The notes under the pieces are model-generated. The model had not been told where the DNA came from. It did not search any database and saw nothing but the letters and a program-made list of their open reading frames with translations. Both the position numbers and the translations under genes were made by a program. From positions 2,766,411-2,830,410 of the forward strand of contig JACTAT010000051.1 in the NCBI GenBank assembly GCA_014526335.1: a stretch of 64,000 nt of DNA, in the 5' to 3' direction. Positions 1-12,500 of the stretch are shown in pieces. The number at the start of each line of letters is the position of its first letter. Within the stretch, counting starts at the first letter, position 1. This DNA is from Chrysaora quinquecirrha. Taxonomy: Eukaryota > Cnidaria > Scyphozoa > Semaeostomeae > Pelagiidae.

Positions 1-150
1 CTTATGGAAAACAACCCAAAATAAAATGTCCTCAGGATAGCCACTTTCGAATAATATGGGTCTTATTTTGTCAAATTCTGTATCAAACCTATTATTTTCA
101 GTCATTTCTGTCAAATTAAAAATGAAGACTTTCAACAAACAATTTCTTAC

Positions 151-1833
<1,683 letters not shown>

Positions 1834-2846
1834 TTTGCCAGCGAAACTCCAATTCTTTATCAACATGAATAAAAATTTCGCCGGCTCATCAAAAAGTGAA
1901 AGTTTTCAGACGAAATTTGAAATAACATTCAACAATCCGGAAGATTTTGATTTTGCTTCCTGTTTCAAAATAATCTAATTTACGTCATCGAATCACATGA
2001 TATCCGGAAATTCTCGAGCTCGATTGGCTAGTTACATAAATTTTTCACGTGATTATTAACATCTTGCTGCGGATAACAATTAAGTTAAGTAATGGTAAAA
2101 CCTAATATAACTTCCGGATAAACTTCAATTAATTGTAACATATTAAAAGGATTAAACATACTTTAAAAACAATGACGCTGGAATATATGAATAGGCCTAC
2201 TGTATATCCTATACTGTCGCAACAAAAAAAAAAACATTTGAATAAGTACCTATTCTCTCCAAAGAGGGTTGTCTTGTAAGGGCAATTAGTAGCTGTCATT
2301 TGCAATTTGGGTGTCGAAAATGTATCTTTCGAAAAACATTTCTAGTCATAAAACCAGTGGTACCCATGATTAGCCCTTTATTGGAGCAATTTACCCAAAA
2401 AGTACCCCCACCCTTGATTGTAAAAGGCCTCAAGCGAAGTTTTCTTCATGGGTAACGCCCCCGAAACTCCCCTGTTACTGTACAGCAAAAGTACTACGGT
2501 AGAGACCCAAACACCAACTGGGTAGAGCTAAGGAGGATTTATCCGTTTCTTGACCAAAGGGGAACATTACGATCATGGAATTTTAAACATAAACAAGTTC
2601 TAGGTGAATAGAAAAACTGTCGCTATAAAAATGTAACAAAACAAAAGAAATATAAAACTTATCTACCTAAAAACACCTATTACAGTTATGTCCCAAACTA
2701 TATAGGGTAATCACAGCAAAATTAATTCCAAAACTCCGAATATTTAGTAGATTAATTACAGAACAGCAGCATCGAAATAAGTAGGAGCTATGGGTCTATT
2801 GCTAAATCTTTCCCAGTTTTTTGAATTTCCAGTCATTTAAAACTAA
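1834..2846. other. Intergenic region, no gene seen
   Basis: AT-rich sequence between the EGFL7-like start codon and the LCLAT1 stop codon. It should hold the EGFL7-like promoter and the LCLAT1 3' UTR. No convincing exon or RNA gene is visible on either strand. Around 2370-2490 there is a C/A-rich low-complexity patch. Confidence 0.5.
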
Positions 2847-5800
2847 TTACAATCCTTTATTTGGTTGAATGTTATTTTTCTTTCTTTTCTCGTGTAAATA
2901 AAGTTGAAATGCATCCGTTCCACCAAATGCCAAAAGTTGAACAATATGGTAACAGCAAACAATTACAGCAAACCAACTGAAAAACCAGTAATTCCACAAA
3001 GCATAAAAAACAGCACAGAGATACAATGGCCAAAATATTACCACAAACTGCATCTTGAGTTTTGCAGTTTCTTCGTTTTGAATCTGTTCATCATCCGTAA
3101 CTGAACTACTTTCATGGAAACCTCCTTCTTCATAAAACCTTTCAAGTCGTTTTTCCTTTTCCGACCATCTTTGTATACACCAATTATCAAGAGAATCAGA
3201 ATCACGTGGCAAAGATGTGATATCATATCTCTTTATGTAAACATGAATTTCTCCTGGGAATCTTCCACTAAACATATCATGCTCTCCGTAGCAAAAACCA
3301 TTTTTGTAGCCTACAGTAACATCATGAACAGCATCCAAATTATGATCTCTAAGTTTGTCAATAATAAAATTGAAACCACGAACTCTTGGGTGGAGAACAT
3401 AATGATACGTATCTAAATTGTTCTTTTTTGCAAATTCATCACTTTTGGCTTTCCCGTTTCTGCAGTAATTTGTGCCTTCTGGGAATATGAGTATTTGTAG
3501 AGGGTATTTAATGTCTAGATAGTAATTAAAAACTCTTGTCAAATACCCCTTGTCTTGTTCCCATTTTCGAGACAGGAAAATATACATGACATTTTGCATG
3601 GCCCAACCTGTTGGAATGAAACATGAAACATTTAACCATGTTTGTTCTTGCAAACCTATTAGGTCTTAACAGGAGTACCCTCTGGGATGTATTCAAATGT
3701 ATCAAATTAGGTTCGTATCAGATGAGCACAAATTCCTATTTTGCATTTGCCAGCCACCTTATCAAATGCCAGACACACTTTATTGTTATTGGAACCCATT
3801 AATGAAGTGTGGATATTTACCTCGAGTCTGCTGCTTGGGATGCAGACATGCTAAACATGTGAATACTGGAAACAGGCTTACAGTAAGTAACTGAATTTTG
3901 AATGATAGAATGAGGAGGTATGGTATCCCACAAGGTGGAATACTAGGGCCATTTTTATTCTTATGAATATTTCTATTCTAATCTATGTGAGCAACATTCA
4001 AGACTATTATGTTGAGTCAATCAAAGTCAAAATGTTTGGCTGATGATCTAAAATGTAATCAAGTCATCATTGCACTGCAAGCAATAGCAGTTACTCAGTC
4101 ATATATAACTCTAACTGCTCATAATACCTCAACAGGGAATCATATGTTAGCTTTTGCTTTTTGGCCCCTTATCTCATTATACCAAATTGACAGTGATAAA
4201 TGCCACCATACAGGCACATTGGGAGCAGGGGGCTGGGGCCCCTTAATAATTTAAAAATTCTTTTCGATTGTTTAGTTTACCCCCCTAATATGAGATTCCT
4301 TTGACAGGCTTGTCATAGCATCAATTTTAGTTTTACTCTTACCTGGACCTGGCAAACGTTTCAGGTCATCACGCAGGATAATTTTCTCATGATCTAATCT
4401 TCCATTTCTTAAGAGAACCATCCAATAGAACATCCAATCAAGTCGACATCGATGATTCATGATTATCAAAGCTGATTCATCTCTTGGGAGTTTATCACCA
4501 TGTATTACAACTTTTGTGCCAAAGAAAAGCTCTAAAAACAGAACAATAGAATTTTTTACTACTGTGCGCATTAAGTATCAGGAATTAATACTAAAAGAAT
4601 TCAGCATGGGTCATCCGTTGTCTAAAAATTGCAAAACTGTCAAATTTTTTAAAAGACTTAGATCTTCTCAGCTTTGCCTTCAACTAACAATTTTTCATTT
4701 TCAATGCCAAAAATACAACCAAGTTGATGGAGTTGCCATGGTTTCCTGTTGGGACCACTCTGCTTAAGAATAAATGAAGCAATAGCTAAAGTGTGCAAAG
4801 TAAATGCATTTCAAGAGGGGGAATGCACTTCCAGGGCAAACTTTCCAATCTTGTTGTGTGTGAAACCACATATCAAATCAAGAAAGACAGTTTTCAATAT
4901 CACCAAGGTCAGGTTCCACATTCCATCTAGGCATCATTTCTTCAGATTTACCATTATCAGAATCATTCAAATGAAGAAATAGAAAAACCAGAGTGTCAAC
5001 TTACCCATCAAGGCCTACAAAGGAATAAGAAGACAGGAAGTTAATTTAGTTGCAAAGAACTGGAACAGGCAGGAAGGTACACTTCCCGAATTCTGATATC
5101 CTTGGCATTTCAGGTGATAATCTCCTGATCGGGCCATTTAGCTAGCCACAGTTATGGACCGATGAGCGGATTTCACTGGCCTTGCTTATTGTATGACTTT
5201 ATTATTTGTAAACCTTATGTATCATATCACATACAGTTTGATTTCAGTTTTCCCAAATTTCTGTCAAAATAATATGGTGAATATTTTGACAAAAACAGGT
5301 AATCCCTGTTTTATTTGGTTGCTGAATCCATTTCTGCAGAGAAAATCCACCGAAATGGGGGTCACTTTTGCCGTAGGCTCAATTTTTTTATTTCAGTCCA
5401 TTTCAGTCTTGACATCGGAGGATAATCACCTTCAGTTACTGAAAACCCTTGATTGGGAAATTATCTCCCAATATGAGTAGATTTGTGGTATCTGAAAAGT
5501 GTAGCCACCTTGTTGACAAGGTGTGGGTGCTTGAGGTACAGCTGGGGTTTGCAGGGGAGTTCAGCCCTAGCCCCCCTGCCCCCTCCAATTTTGAAAAAAC
5601 AACAGAAATTTGAATGAATCATGCCATGTTACTGTTTCTATTGTTTAAAGAACAATACAATAAGTAACCCCCTGATTTGTGTGGCATGCATCCAAGCACT
5701 CTAAGGTTCTTAGAACCTTATAAACTTAGACTAGCAGCTTGCTCTGAGCAGGCTGACCATAATAGCAAGAGAAAGAAACAAAACTGGGCTTATTTTGAAG

Positions 5801-6031
5801 CAAATATAAACAAGAATGAAATTATACTTACACCTGGGTAGATGAGCCAACTTTGAACCATGAAATCGTTATATCTGCGGAAGAGTTTCTCGTTGAAAAA
5901 CAGAAGGGGGATGGCAGGTCCCATCAGAAAAATCAACCCAAAAAGGCTGATAGGAACAACATAACACAAAATGCAATTCCTGCAAGATAATTTGCCGGCT
6001 TCCTCTCCAATTTATGCGCAAGTTTAGCCAT
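2847..6031 (-). CDS. LCLAT1: Lysocardiolipin/lysophospholipid acyltransferase
   Basis: Membrane acyltransferase of the AGPAT/PlsC superfamily; in vertebrates it acylates lysocardiolipin and lysophosphatidylinositol at the ER or mitochondria-associated membranes. Exons: 5832-6031, 5005-5014, 4343-4531 and 2847-3607, giving 386 residues, close to the vertebrate length. Visible motifs: a hydrophobic N-terminus ending FLMGPAIPLLFF, the catalytic NHRCRLDW box (NHx4D), the substrate box FPEGT, HPRVRGF, DAVHDVTVGY, and two or three hydrophobic segments near the C-terminus. The order and spacing match human LCLAT1 throughout. Start: ATG at 6031, because the following frame (AGIAFCVMLFL) aligns with the human N-terminus. 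One base is missing near 5937-5945: the frame hits TGA after AFLG, while the next frame resumes LIFLMGP. Nothing else is broken, so I read this as an assembly gap. Confidence 0.93.
5005..5014 (-). other. LCLAT1: 10-nt microexon of LCLAT1
   Basis: On the minus strand the sequence reads TTCCTTTGTAG, then GCCTTGATGG, then GTAAGTTG. With the flanking exons (ending YPG with donor GTAAGT; starting after TTTTTAG with AG CTT) it encodes ALM plus the first base of E. The spliced peptide YPGALMELFFG matches the family pattern LPVALLETMFG residue for residue. Skipping it loses the ALM residues and shifts the frame by one base. Confidence 0.88.
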
Positions 6032-6305
6032 TCTTATTGAATTTTCAATGCAAAGAGCTGCTAATTATAACTGTACTCTCTGCACAAGAACATCTGCTGT
6101 ACTCTCTTCCTCCAAACTTGTGGATTCTTTGAAAGGTCTGGGCTCTAATCCAGTGATTCCAGAGTTCCAAAGTTCAAGGTCAAGTGGGTCAAATACAATG
6201 ACGTCATTTTGTCATCAAAAATGCGGAAAACTGGGTCACAGTTGGGTTGTAGGGTGGTCGCGGAGATCGTTAAAAAGGGCTAGCAACCACCTTCCCCCAC
6301 ATTCA
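6032..6305. promoter_or_regulatory. LCLAT1 upstream region
   Basis: Sequence just upstream of the LCLAT1 start codon, ending at a MITE. It should contain the 5' UTR and promoter. No TATA box or defined element can be supported; assigned by position only. Confidence 0.3.
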
Positions 6306-6594
6306 AGGGCGGTTTACACTAGTGCTATTTATTTGCAATTTGCTTGCAATTTTACTGACAGCTGGCTTGGCTTGCAGTTGCACTTGTACGCAAGGATCAA
6401 GTGTAGAAAAAGCGTCTGTAACTTTATGAACTGGTTTCATAAATTTTTCGTCTTGCAGAACTTGCATGCCAATATATCGGATAAATAGAGGGCACAAAAT
6501 GCAAACTTCAAGGTCCTTTATCTCTGCATGCAAGTCACCTGCAAGTAAATTTGCAAGCAAATAGCCAGCAGAAAGTACTAGCGTAAACCGCCCT
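6306..6594. mobile_element. MITE with TIR AAGGGCGGTTTACACTAG
   Basis: Starts AAGGGCGGTTTACACTAGTG and ends with the near inverse complement (CTAGCGTAAACCGCCCTT). Subterminal parts also pair (TTTGCTTGCAA against TTGCAAGCAAA), so the whole roughly 290-bp element can fold on itself. No transposase. ORFs read across it are artefacts. No clear target-site duplication. Confidence 0.8.
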
Positions 6595-7437
6595 TTAGAC
6601 CACAGTACTGAATTTCATAACTATCACACTCAAAGCCCCATGGGCAGTACCGTCGAGAAGGGGGGGTAGGGGGGGAAAAGGTCCGGGCCCCGAAGGGGCC
6701 CGTAAAAATTATGGACCATAACATTTTGTTATTGCCCTAAAATTTTATTTTTATTTTACTAACACAAAACGATGCTAATTACTCACCAATACTGTATTTT
6801 CAATAACCTTGCGTGAAATGCTCAAATCATTTTTCGCGACATATATTTTAAAAGGGCGTTTCCCTCATTTTCCGAGAGTTTAGAGGGCGTGGTCACAAAA
6901 AAATTTCTCGGGGGCTTCGCCCCCAAACCCCCTTTAGGGCCCACCTCTCCGGATAACTCCAGGGCCCGAGCTGGCTCTCGACGGCCATGCATGGGCCTTA
7001 AAACCTCTATATATATTGTACCACATTTTATAAGCTCGTTTCACTTTCAAACTGTGGAAGTTTTTCATCCATCAAAATACCATTTCCCTTCTTCAATCTT
7101 CTTCAAAACATGTTCAAAACTTATAACATCAGATTCATTGTCATAAAGCAGCACCATACCAGTATCTCTGTGGGGCTTGGGCGCTCGTGTCACACATCTG
7201 GGATACATTTTCTAAAGGTTCAAATGCTCTGTCCTTTTGGATTTTGAACGTAACTACTTCTGAGTCACCAATTTCTTATTAACTAAGTAATATTGAATAG
7301 TCCACAGGTAGTTGTTGGCAGATACCTGTTTTCTTATTCGTCATGTTTACATCAGTCGATAATTGCTTTCCTCAGCTGAGCAAACTAAGGTTCATGGTAT
7401 TTACTGACCCTGTTTTACCAAGACATTTTGCATTCAG
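6595..7437. repeat. Non-coding stretch with G/C-rich repeat
   Basis: Contains GGGCCCCGAAGGGGCCC near 6687-6705, GGGGGCTTCGCCCCC near 6910-6925 and CCAGGGCCCGAGC near 6960, set in AT-rich DNA. These look like short palindromic ends of a dispersed element. No exon seen before 7438. Confidence 0.4.
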
Positions 7438-7576
7438 AAGAAGAAAAGTACCAACGAAATCTTTATAGCAAAGCATCGCGTTCTGCAAGACAAACTTTCC
7501 ACATTAGCCAAGCAGAAACCCACAGAAGCTACTTGGAATGCCCGTGGAAACACTGGTGAAAAGTTGAGATTGCTAG
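7438..7576 (+). CDS. Possible orphan exon, Lys-rich, unknown
   Basis: A 139-nt open stretch between a good acceptor (TTTTGCATTCAG) and a good donor (GTAAGAGG). It reads KKKSTNEIFIAKHRVL and continues to TGEKLRLL without a stop. I do not recognise it. It lies upstream of the GPCR, whose own exon 1 starts with a signal peptide, so it is unlikely to belong to that gene. A Lys/Arg-rich open frame after 7930 might continue it, but the phase did not fit cleanly. It may be part of an unseen gene or chance. Confidence 0.3.
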
Positions 7577-7659
7577 GTAAGAGGTTCCTTTTGAAGGGCG
7601 GACAAAGCAATAGTTTTTGAACGTATTCTGCTTTTTGGAAACGATAAGGAAATGTTCAA

Positions 7660-7753
7660 CTAACAATCTAACTAACTAGTTAGCTAGCTCACTAACTAAC
7701 TAACTACATAACTAACAAACAAACTAACTAACTAACTAACTAATTAATTAATC

Positions 7754-7798
<45 letters not shown>

Positions 7799-7911
7799 GC
7801 TAGCTAACTAACTAACCAACAAACTAGTTAACTAACTAACTTACTGACTAACTAACTAATCAACAAACTAAATAACTAAATAAATAACCAACTGTAGCTA
7901 CATAACTAACA
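7660..7911. repeat. (CTAA)n array, left of GPCR exon 1
   Basis: About 250 bp of interrupted CTAA tetranucleotide repeats with single-base variants (CTAG, CTAC, CAAA). Same unit and strand as the larger array after GPCR exon 1. Confidence 0.97.
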
Positions 7912-8090
7912 TTCTTGCACTGTTATCCAGAAAATTAAGAAGACGTCGAGAAGGAAGAAGAAAAAGAAACTTGTACGAGGAACCCCCGAGGAACGTTTGA
8001 GAGCTCATAAACAAATCCAGCTCGACAGGAAAGAAATCCATTGTATAGATCTTTCGAGAAATCGACTATTTATCCACCTTTTCAAACAAT

Positions 8091-9451
8091 ATGCTGTCAA
8101 TTCGTCGAATGCTAATATATCTTTACATATTACTTAACATATTTGGTTACTCGGAAGAACAAATTACCCAGGATTCACTGCGTCATCTGTCAAAATGCAA
8201 AGCAAATTTCACACTTGCTGGTTTTTTCACTTTGCATCATCAAATATCTGCAAACGAGGCTTGCAGCAAAGGGAGGTTGAGTATCCAAAGCCTGTTTCGA
8301 GCTATTGCAATGATATACACTGTATCCAAAATAAACAATGATCAGTCATTGCTCCCTGGGATAACTTTAGGAGTCGACATAAAAGATATTTGTCACAGTC
8401 TTGATGTTGCCATACACAGCTACTTGGGTCTTGACTTTGTTGGGAGTATCCATCAAACTGGTTGGAGTCATTTGCACGACGAGTTTAACCCTGGACCAAC
8501 CATTGCTGTCATTGGTACCGGAACGACAACTACTGCAAATAGCTTATCGACACTTTCCAACCAATTTGATGTTCCGGTTATTAGCTTCAGTGCCACATCG
8601 CCTTTGCTCAGTAACAAAGATCGTTTTAAATCGTTTTTCAGAACGGTGCCTAATGATGATTTGCTTGCAGATATGGTTTATGATTTGCTAGAGAAGCTAA
8701 ACTGGAATTTAGTCTCGGTTATTCATTCGGAAACCGATTACGGATTCACTGCGTTAGCAGCGTTTAAAAGTAAGCTACAAAAAGCTGGAAAATCAAGACA
8801 GCGCAAATCTCAAATATGCCTAGGTTTTGTTGCCAGGTTCAAAACAGAGGAATCAGGAACAGAGGTAACATTTGATGTTGGTAATAGCGAATTTGAGAAG
8901 TCAAATGTTGTGGTTGTATTCGCTCATTCACAAGACACGAAGAAGATTCTAGAATGTGCATTAAAGCGAAAAATCAAGGACAAAGTATGGATTTTAACGG
9001 ATATGAGCCCAACTGAAAAACATTTTGCGATGAAAAATGGGAATCCTTCTTTGGTAGAATAATCATTATAGCATTCAAAAGCTACCAGGACCCAATGTTT
9101 ATTGATTTTGTTATAAAAAACATTGAACGCAAGGATTCAATATTGAGACAAATTCTACCAGAAGTCAATGAAATTCGCAGAAGATTCAAGGACCATGTGT
9201 ATAATGATATAACCGTGGATGTACCCTCAAATATAAATTATGTTGTTGATGCGGTCAACGCTGCAGCAATGCATTGCATGTTGCATTAAAATGCAACAAG
9301 AAAGAATGCTTGCCAGTGGCAACGTTTAAACAAAGGTATTCAATGATAGTGATAATTCCTAAATCAGAGCTCGAGTATTCTCTTATTATCGTACTAAAAA
9401 CAAGCTGACTTAGCTAACTAACTAACTAACTAACTAACTAACAAACTACCC

Positions 9452-9509
<58 letters not shown>

Positions 9510-9521
9510 GTAACAAACTAC

Positions 9522-9556
<35 letters not shown>

Positions 9557-12500
9557 GCTAGCTAACTAACTAACTAAAAACAAACTAACTAACAAACTAA
9601 CAAACTAACTAACTAACTAACTTATGGCTAACAAACTAATTAGCCAACTAAATAACTAACTAAATAGCACTAACTTGCTAACCAACCGACTAACTAACTA
9701 ACTAACTAACTAACTAACAAACCAACTAACTAACTAACCAACTAACTAACTAACTAACAAACTAACTAACTAACCAACTAACTAACTAACTAACTAACAA
9801 ACTAACTAAAACACTAACTAACAAACTAACTAACGAACTAACTAGCTAACTAAAAAACTAACTAACTAACTAAGTAACTAACTAACTAATTAAATAACAA
9901 ACTAACTAACTAACTACCTATAACAAACTAACTAGTAATAACTTGCTTACTAAATAAATAGGTTCTACGAAACTAGCAAATTAACTTTCAAACAGGCTAA
10001 CCTTCTATCAAACTATCTAACAAAACTTGCTGACAAACAAACTTACTAAAAACAAACTAACTACCTAATTGTAATTGTAATTGTAATTGTACATTATTTA
10101 TTGTTAGTATTTACAATAGTGAAACACTAATTCATACTAACATGAAGCAACTCCAGAGATTGCATTAAAGCATCATTTGTTACAAAACGAACACGCACAT
10201 TTTTTGTTTAGGAACCATGTTTTTATCAAGCCTTTAAACTCTTTGTTATTTCGGGCTAACTTGATTTCAGCTGGAAGAGAGTTCCAGATTTTGGGCCCTT
10301 GGAAACTTAAAGATTTAATGCCATAGTTAGTTGTTCTGACCTTTGGAATTTGTAATGGATTTATTATCCGAAGATCGTGGTTTACGTGTTTTTCTAAGAA
10401 ATAATCATTCATGAACGGCGGGTTCAGATTATTTAGCGTTTTATAGATTTCAAATGCAAGGAGTCTTATTGTTTGAACATGGATGGTTGTCTCATTTGAT
10501 TTAGCAAGCAACATCTCATATGATGATGTGTAATCAGAGTAAACCAGTCGTAATGCTCTTTCGTTTATCTTTTCTAATTTATCTAGACTACCCTTACTGC
10601 ATAGCATCCACACCAGCGGACAATAGTTAAAATGGCATAATATAAATGAATTTATAATAATCTTTTTCTCTTTCACCCATGTATTTTGCAAGACGTTTAA
10701 GAGAATTTAACTGTTTAGCAGCCTTTTGCAAATTTTATCAACGTGGCTGTCAAATTTTAAATGCTCATCAATATCAACACCGAGTAAAGTTACAATATTA
10801 TCTATTTTTATTTTAAAATTGCTATTAATTTCGAAGTGATTAAATTGTTTATCTTTATTGCCAATGGCAATAGCTTGAAATTTAGAGGGATTTGCAGTCA
10901 TTTCATTATCTTTAAACCAATCAATGCATATGTTAGTATTAATTTTTATTAGTTGTATTAGGCTGTTTGAGTCAGTTGCAGTGATTGATATTGTATTGTC
11001 ATCAGCAAAATTACAAAGAGATCCCTCACTCAAATTATAAAATATATCGTTAATGAAAATGTTAAAAAGAAGAGGTCCTAGGATAGATCCTTGTGGCACA
11101 CCTAATTCTAGATTGCCCCACTCACTGTAGCGTCCTTTCACTTTGACTTTTTGTTTCCTTTCAGAGAGATAGCTTTTTATAAGTTTTAGAGAGTTGTGTT
11201 CCACACCATAGGCGTTTAATTTAGCTAGAAGAAGATTCTTTGGTAAGCAATCAAAGGCTTTGGATAAATCCATTAAGACAGCACCAATTTGCTTATTATT
11301 TTCTAATCCTAGAAAATAATAAGCAAATTATTTAGATTATTAATTATTTAAATTATTTATTTAATTATTTAATTATTAATTATTTAATTATTTAATTATT
11401 TGACCTAGCAAACTAACTTACAATTTTTTATAAAAAACTACCCGTTTCTCTGAGAAAAAGTAATGACAAACGAGAGCCTTAAATGAAATGCTTTATGCAA
11501 GGAAATAGCCAGCCAGGCTTGTCGTCCATTTTACTATAAATATCTTTCATTTTATTTCAGTAACCTACTCAGCAGCCTGTACGAAGTGAACTTCACTTCA
11601 CAACTAGGCCATGAAGTTTCCTTCGACCAAAATGGTGATACCGGCGGTATATATGTTCTACATGTATTATCCCCAATGGCAGGCAGAAAATGCAAATTTG
11701 AAAAGTTCGGAGAATGGAGAAGTTTTGGATCCAATAAGGGCTTTACTGAACTTGATAAAAACATTTCAGAAAGACACAAATCATCTTGTACGAGTTGTGC
11801 TGAAGGATGGGGGAGGCTACCCATTGAAGCTGGGTCGTGTTGTTGGACGTGTGAGCGATGTGACGGTGACGAATACAAGTCCAACACAACAAAACTTTGT
11901 GAGAAATGCCCAGCAGATTCGATACCTGATAGCAGGCATACTCAATGCATCATGCTTACAAAACGATACGCAAGCTTTACAAGCAGCAATTCTGGCATTG
12001 CAATATTATGCATGTGCATCACAGGACTGCTTGTGGTCTTGGTTATTCTCTTCATCCTCTACAAATACAGAAACACGCATCTCGTTCGCGCATCCAGTAA
12101 AGAAGTGACCGCTGTACTACTTTTAGGCATCGCCATTGGGTTCGCTACACCGTTATTTGCAGTCACTGTTCAGAACACGTGGACATGTCAACTATATGTT
12201 TATGTAAATGGTTTGTCATTCAGCATAATGATTGGTACCTTGTTTACAAGAGTAAACAGAATTAGTAGGATATTTCGCAAACAAGTTATGAGGACTGGTA
12301 AGTGGTAATATTTTTTTGGTCTTAAAATTCTTCTCGACAGGGAAAGGCAGCATGTGCCCCAGTCTTAAATAAGCCCCTTCTCTAATAAGCCCCCTCTCTA
12401 ATTAGCTCCCTCTCTAATTAGCCCCTCTTTCATTAGCCCCCTCTGAAATAATCCCCTCTCTTATTAGTCCCCTCTCTAATTAAGCCCCTCTCTAATAAGT

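Noticed and set aside
6048..6560. ORFs on both strands upstream of LCLAT1
   Set aside because: They overlap the foldback MITE at 6306-6594 and share no family features.
8091..9335. GPCR first exon as a pseudogene
   Set aside because: Two frame breaks exist, but splice sites, ligand motifs and the whole 7TM part are intact, and both breaks are the same -1 type seen across the window.
9411..10060. CTAA array as a CRISPR-like or telomeric repeat
   Set aside because: No spacer structure, unit of only four bases, interstitial location in an intron; a simple microsatellite.
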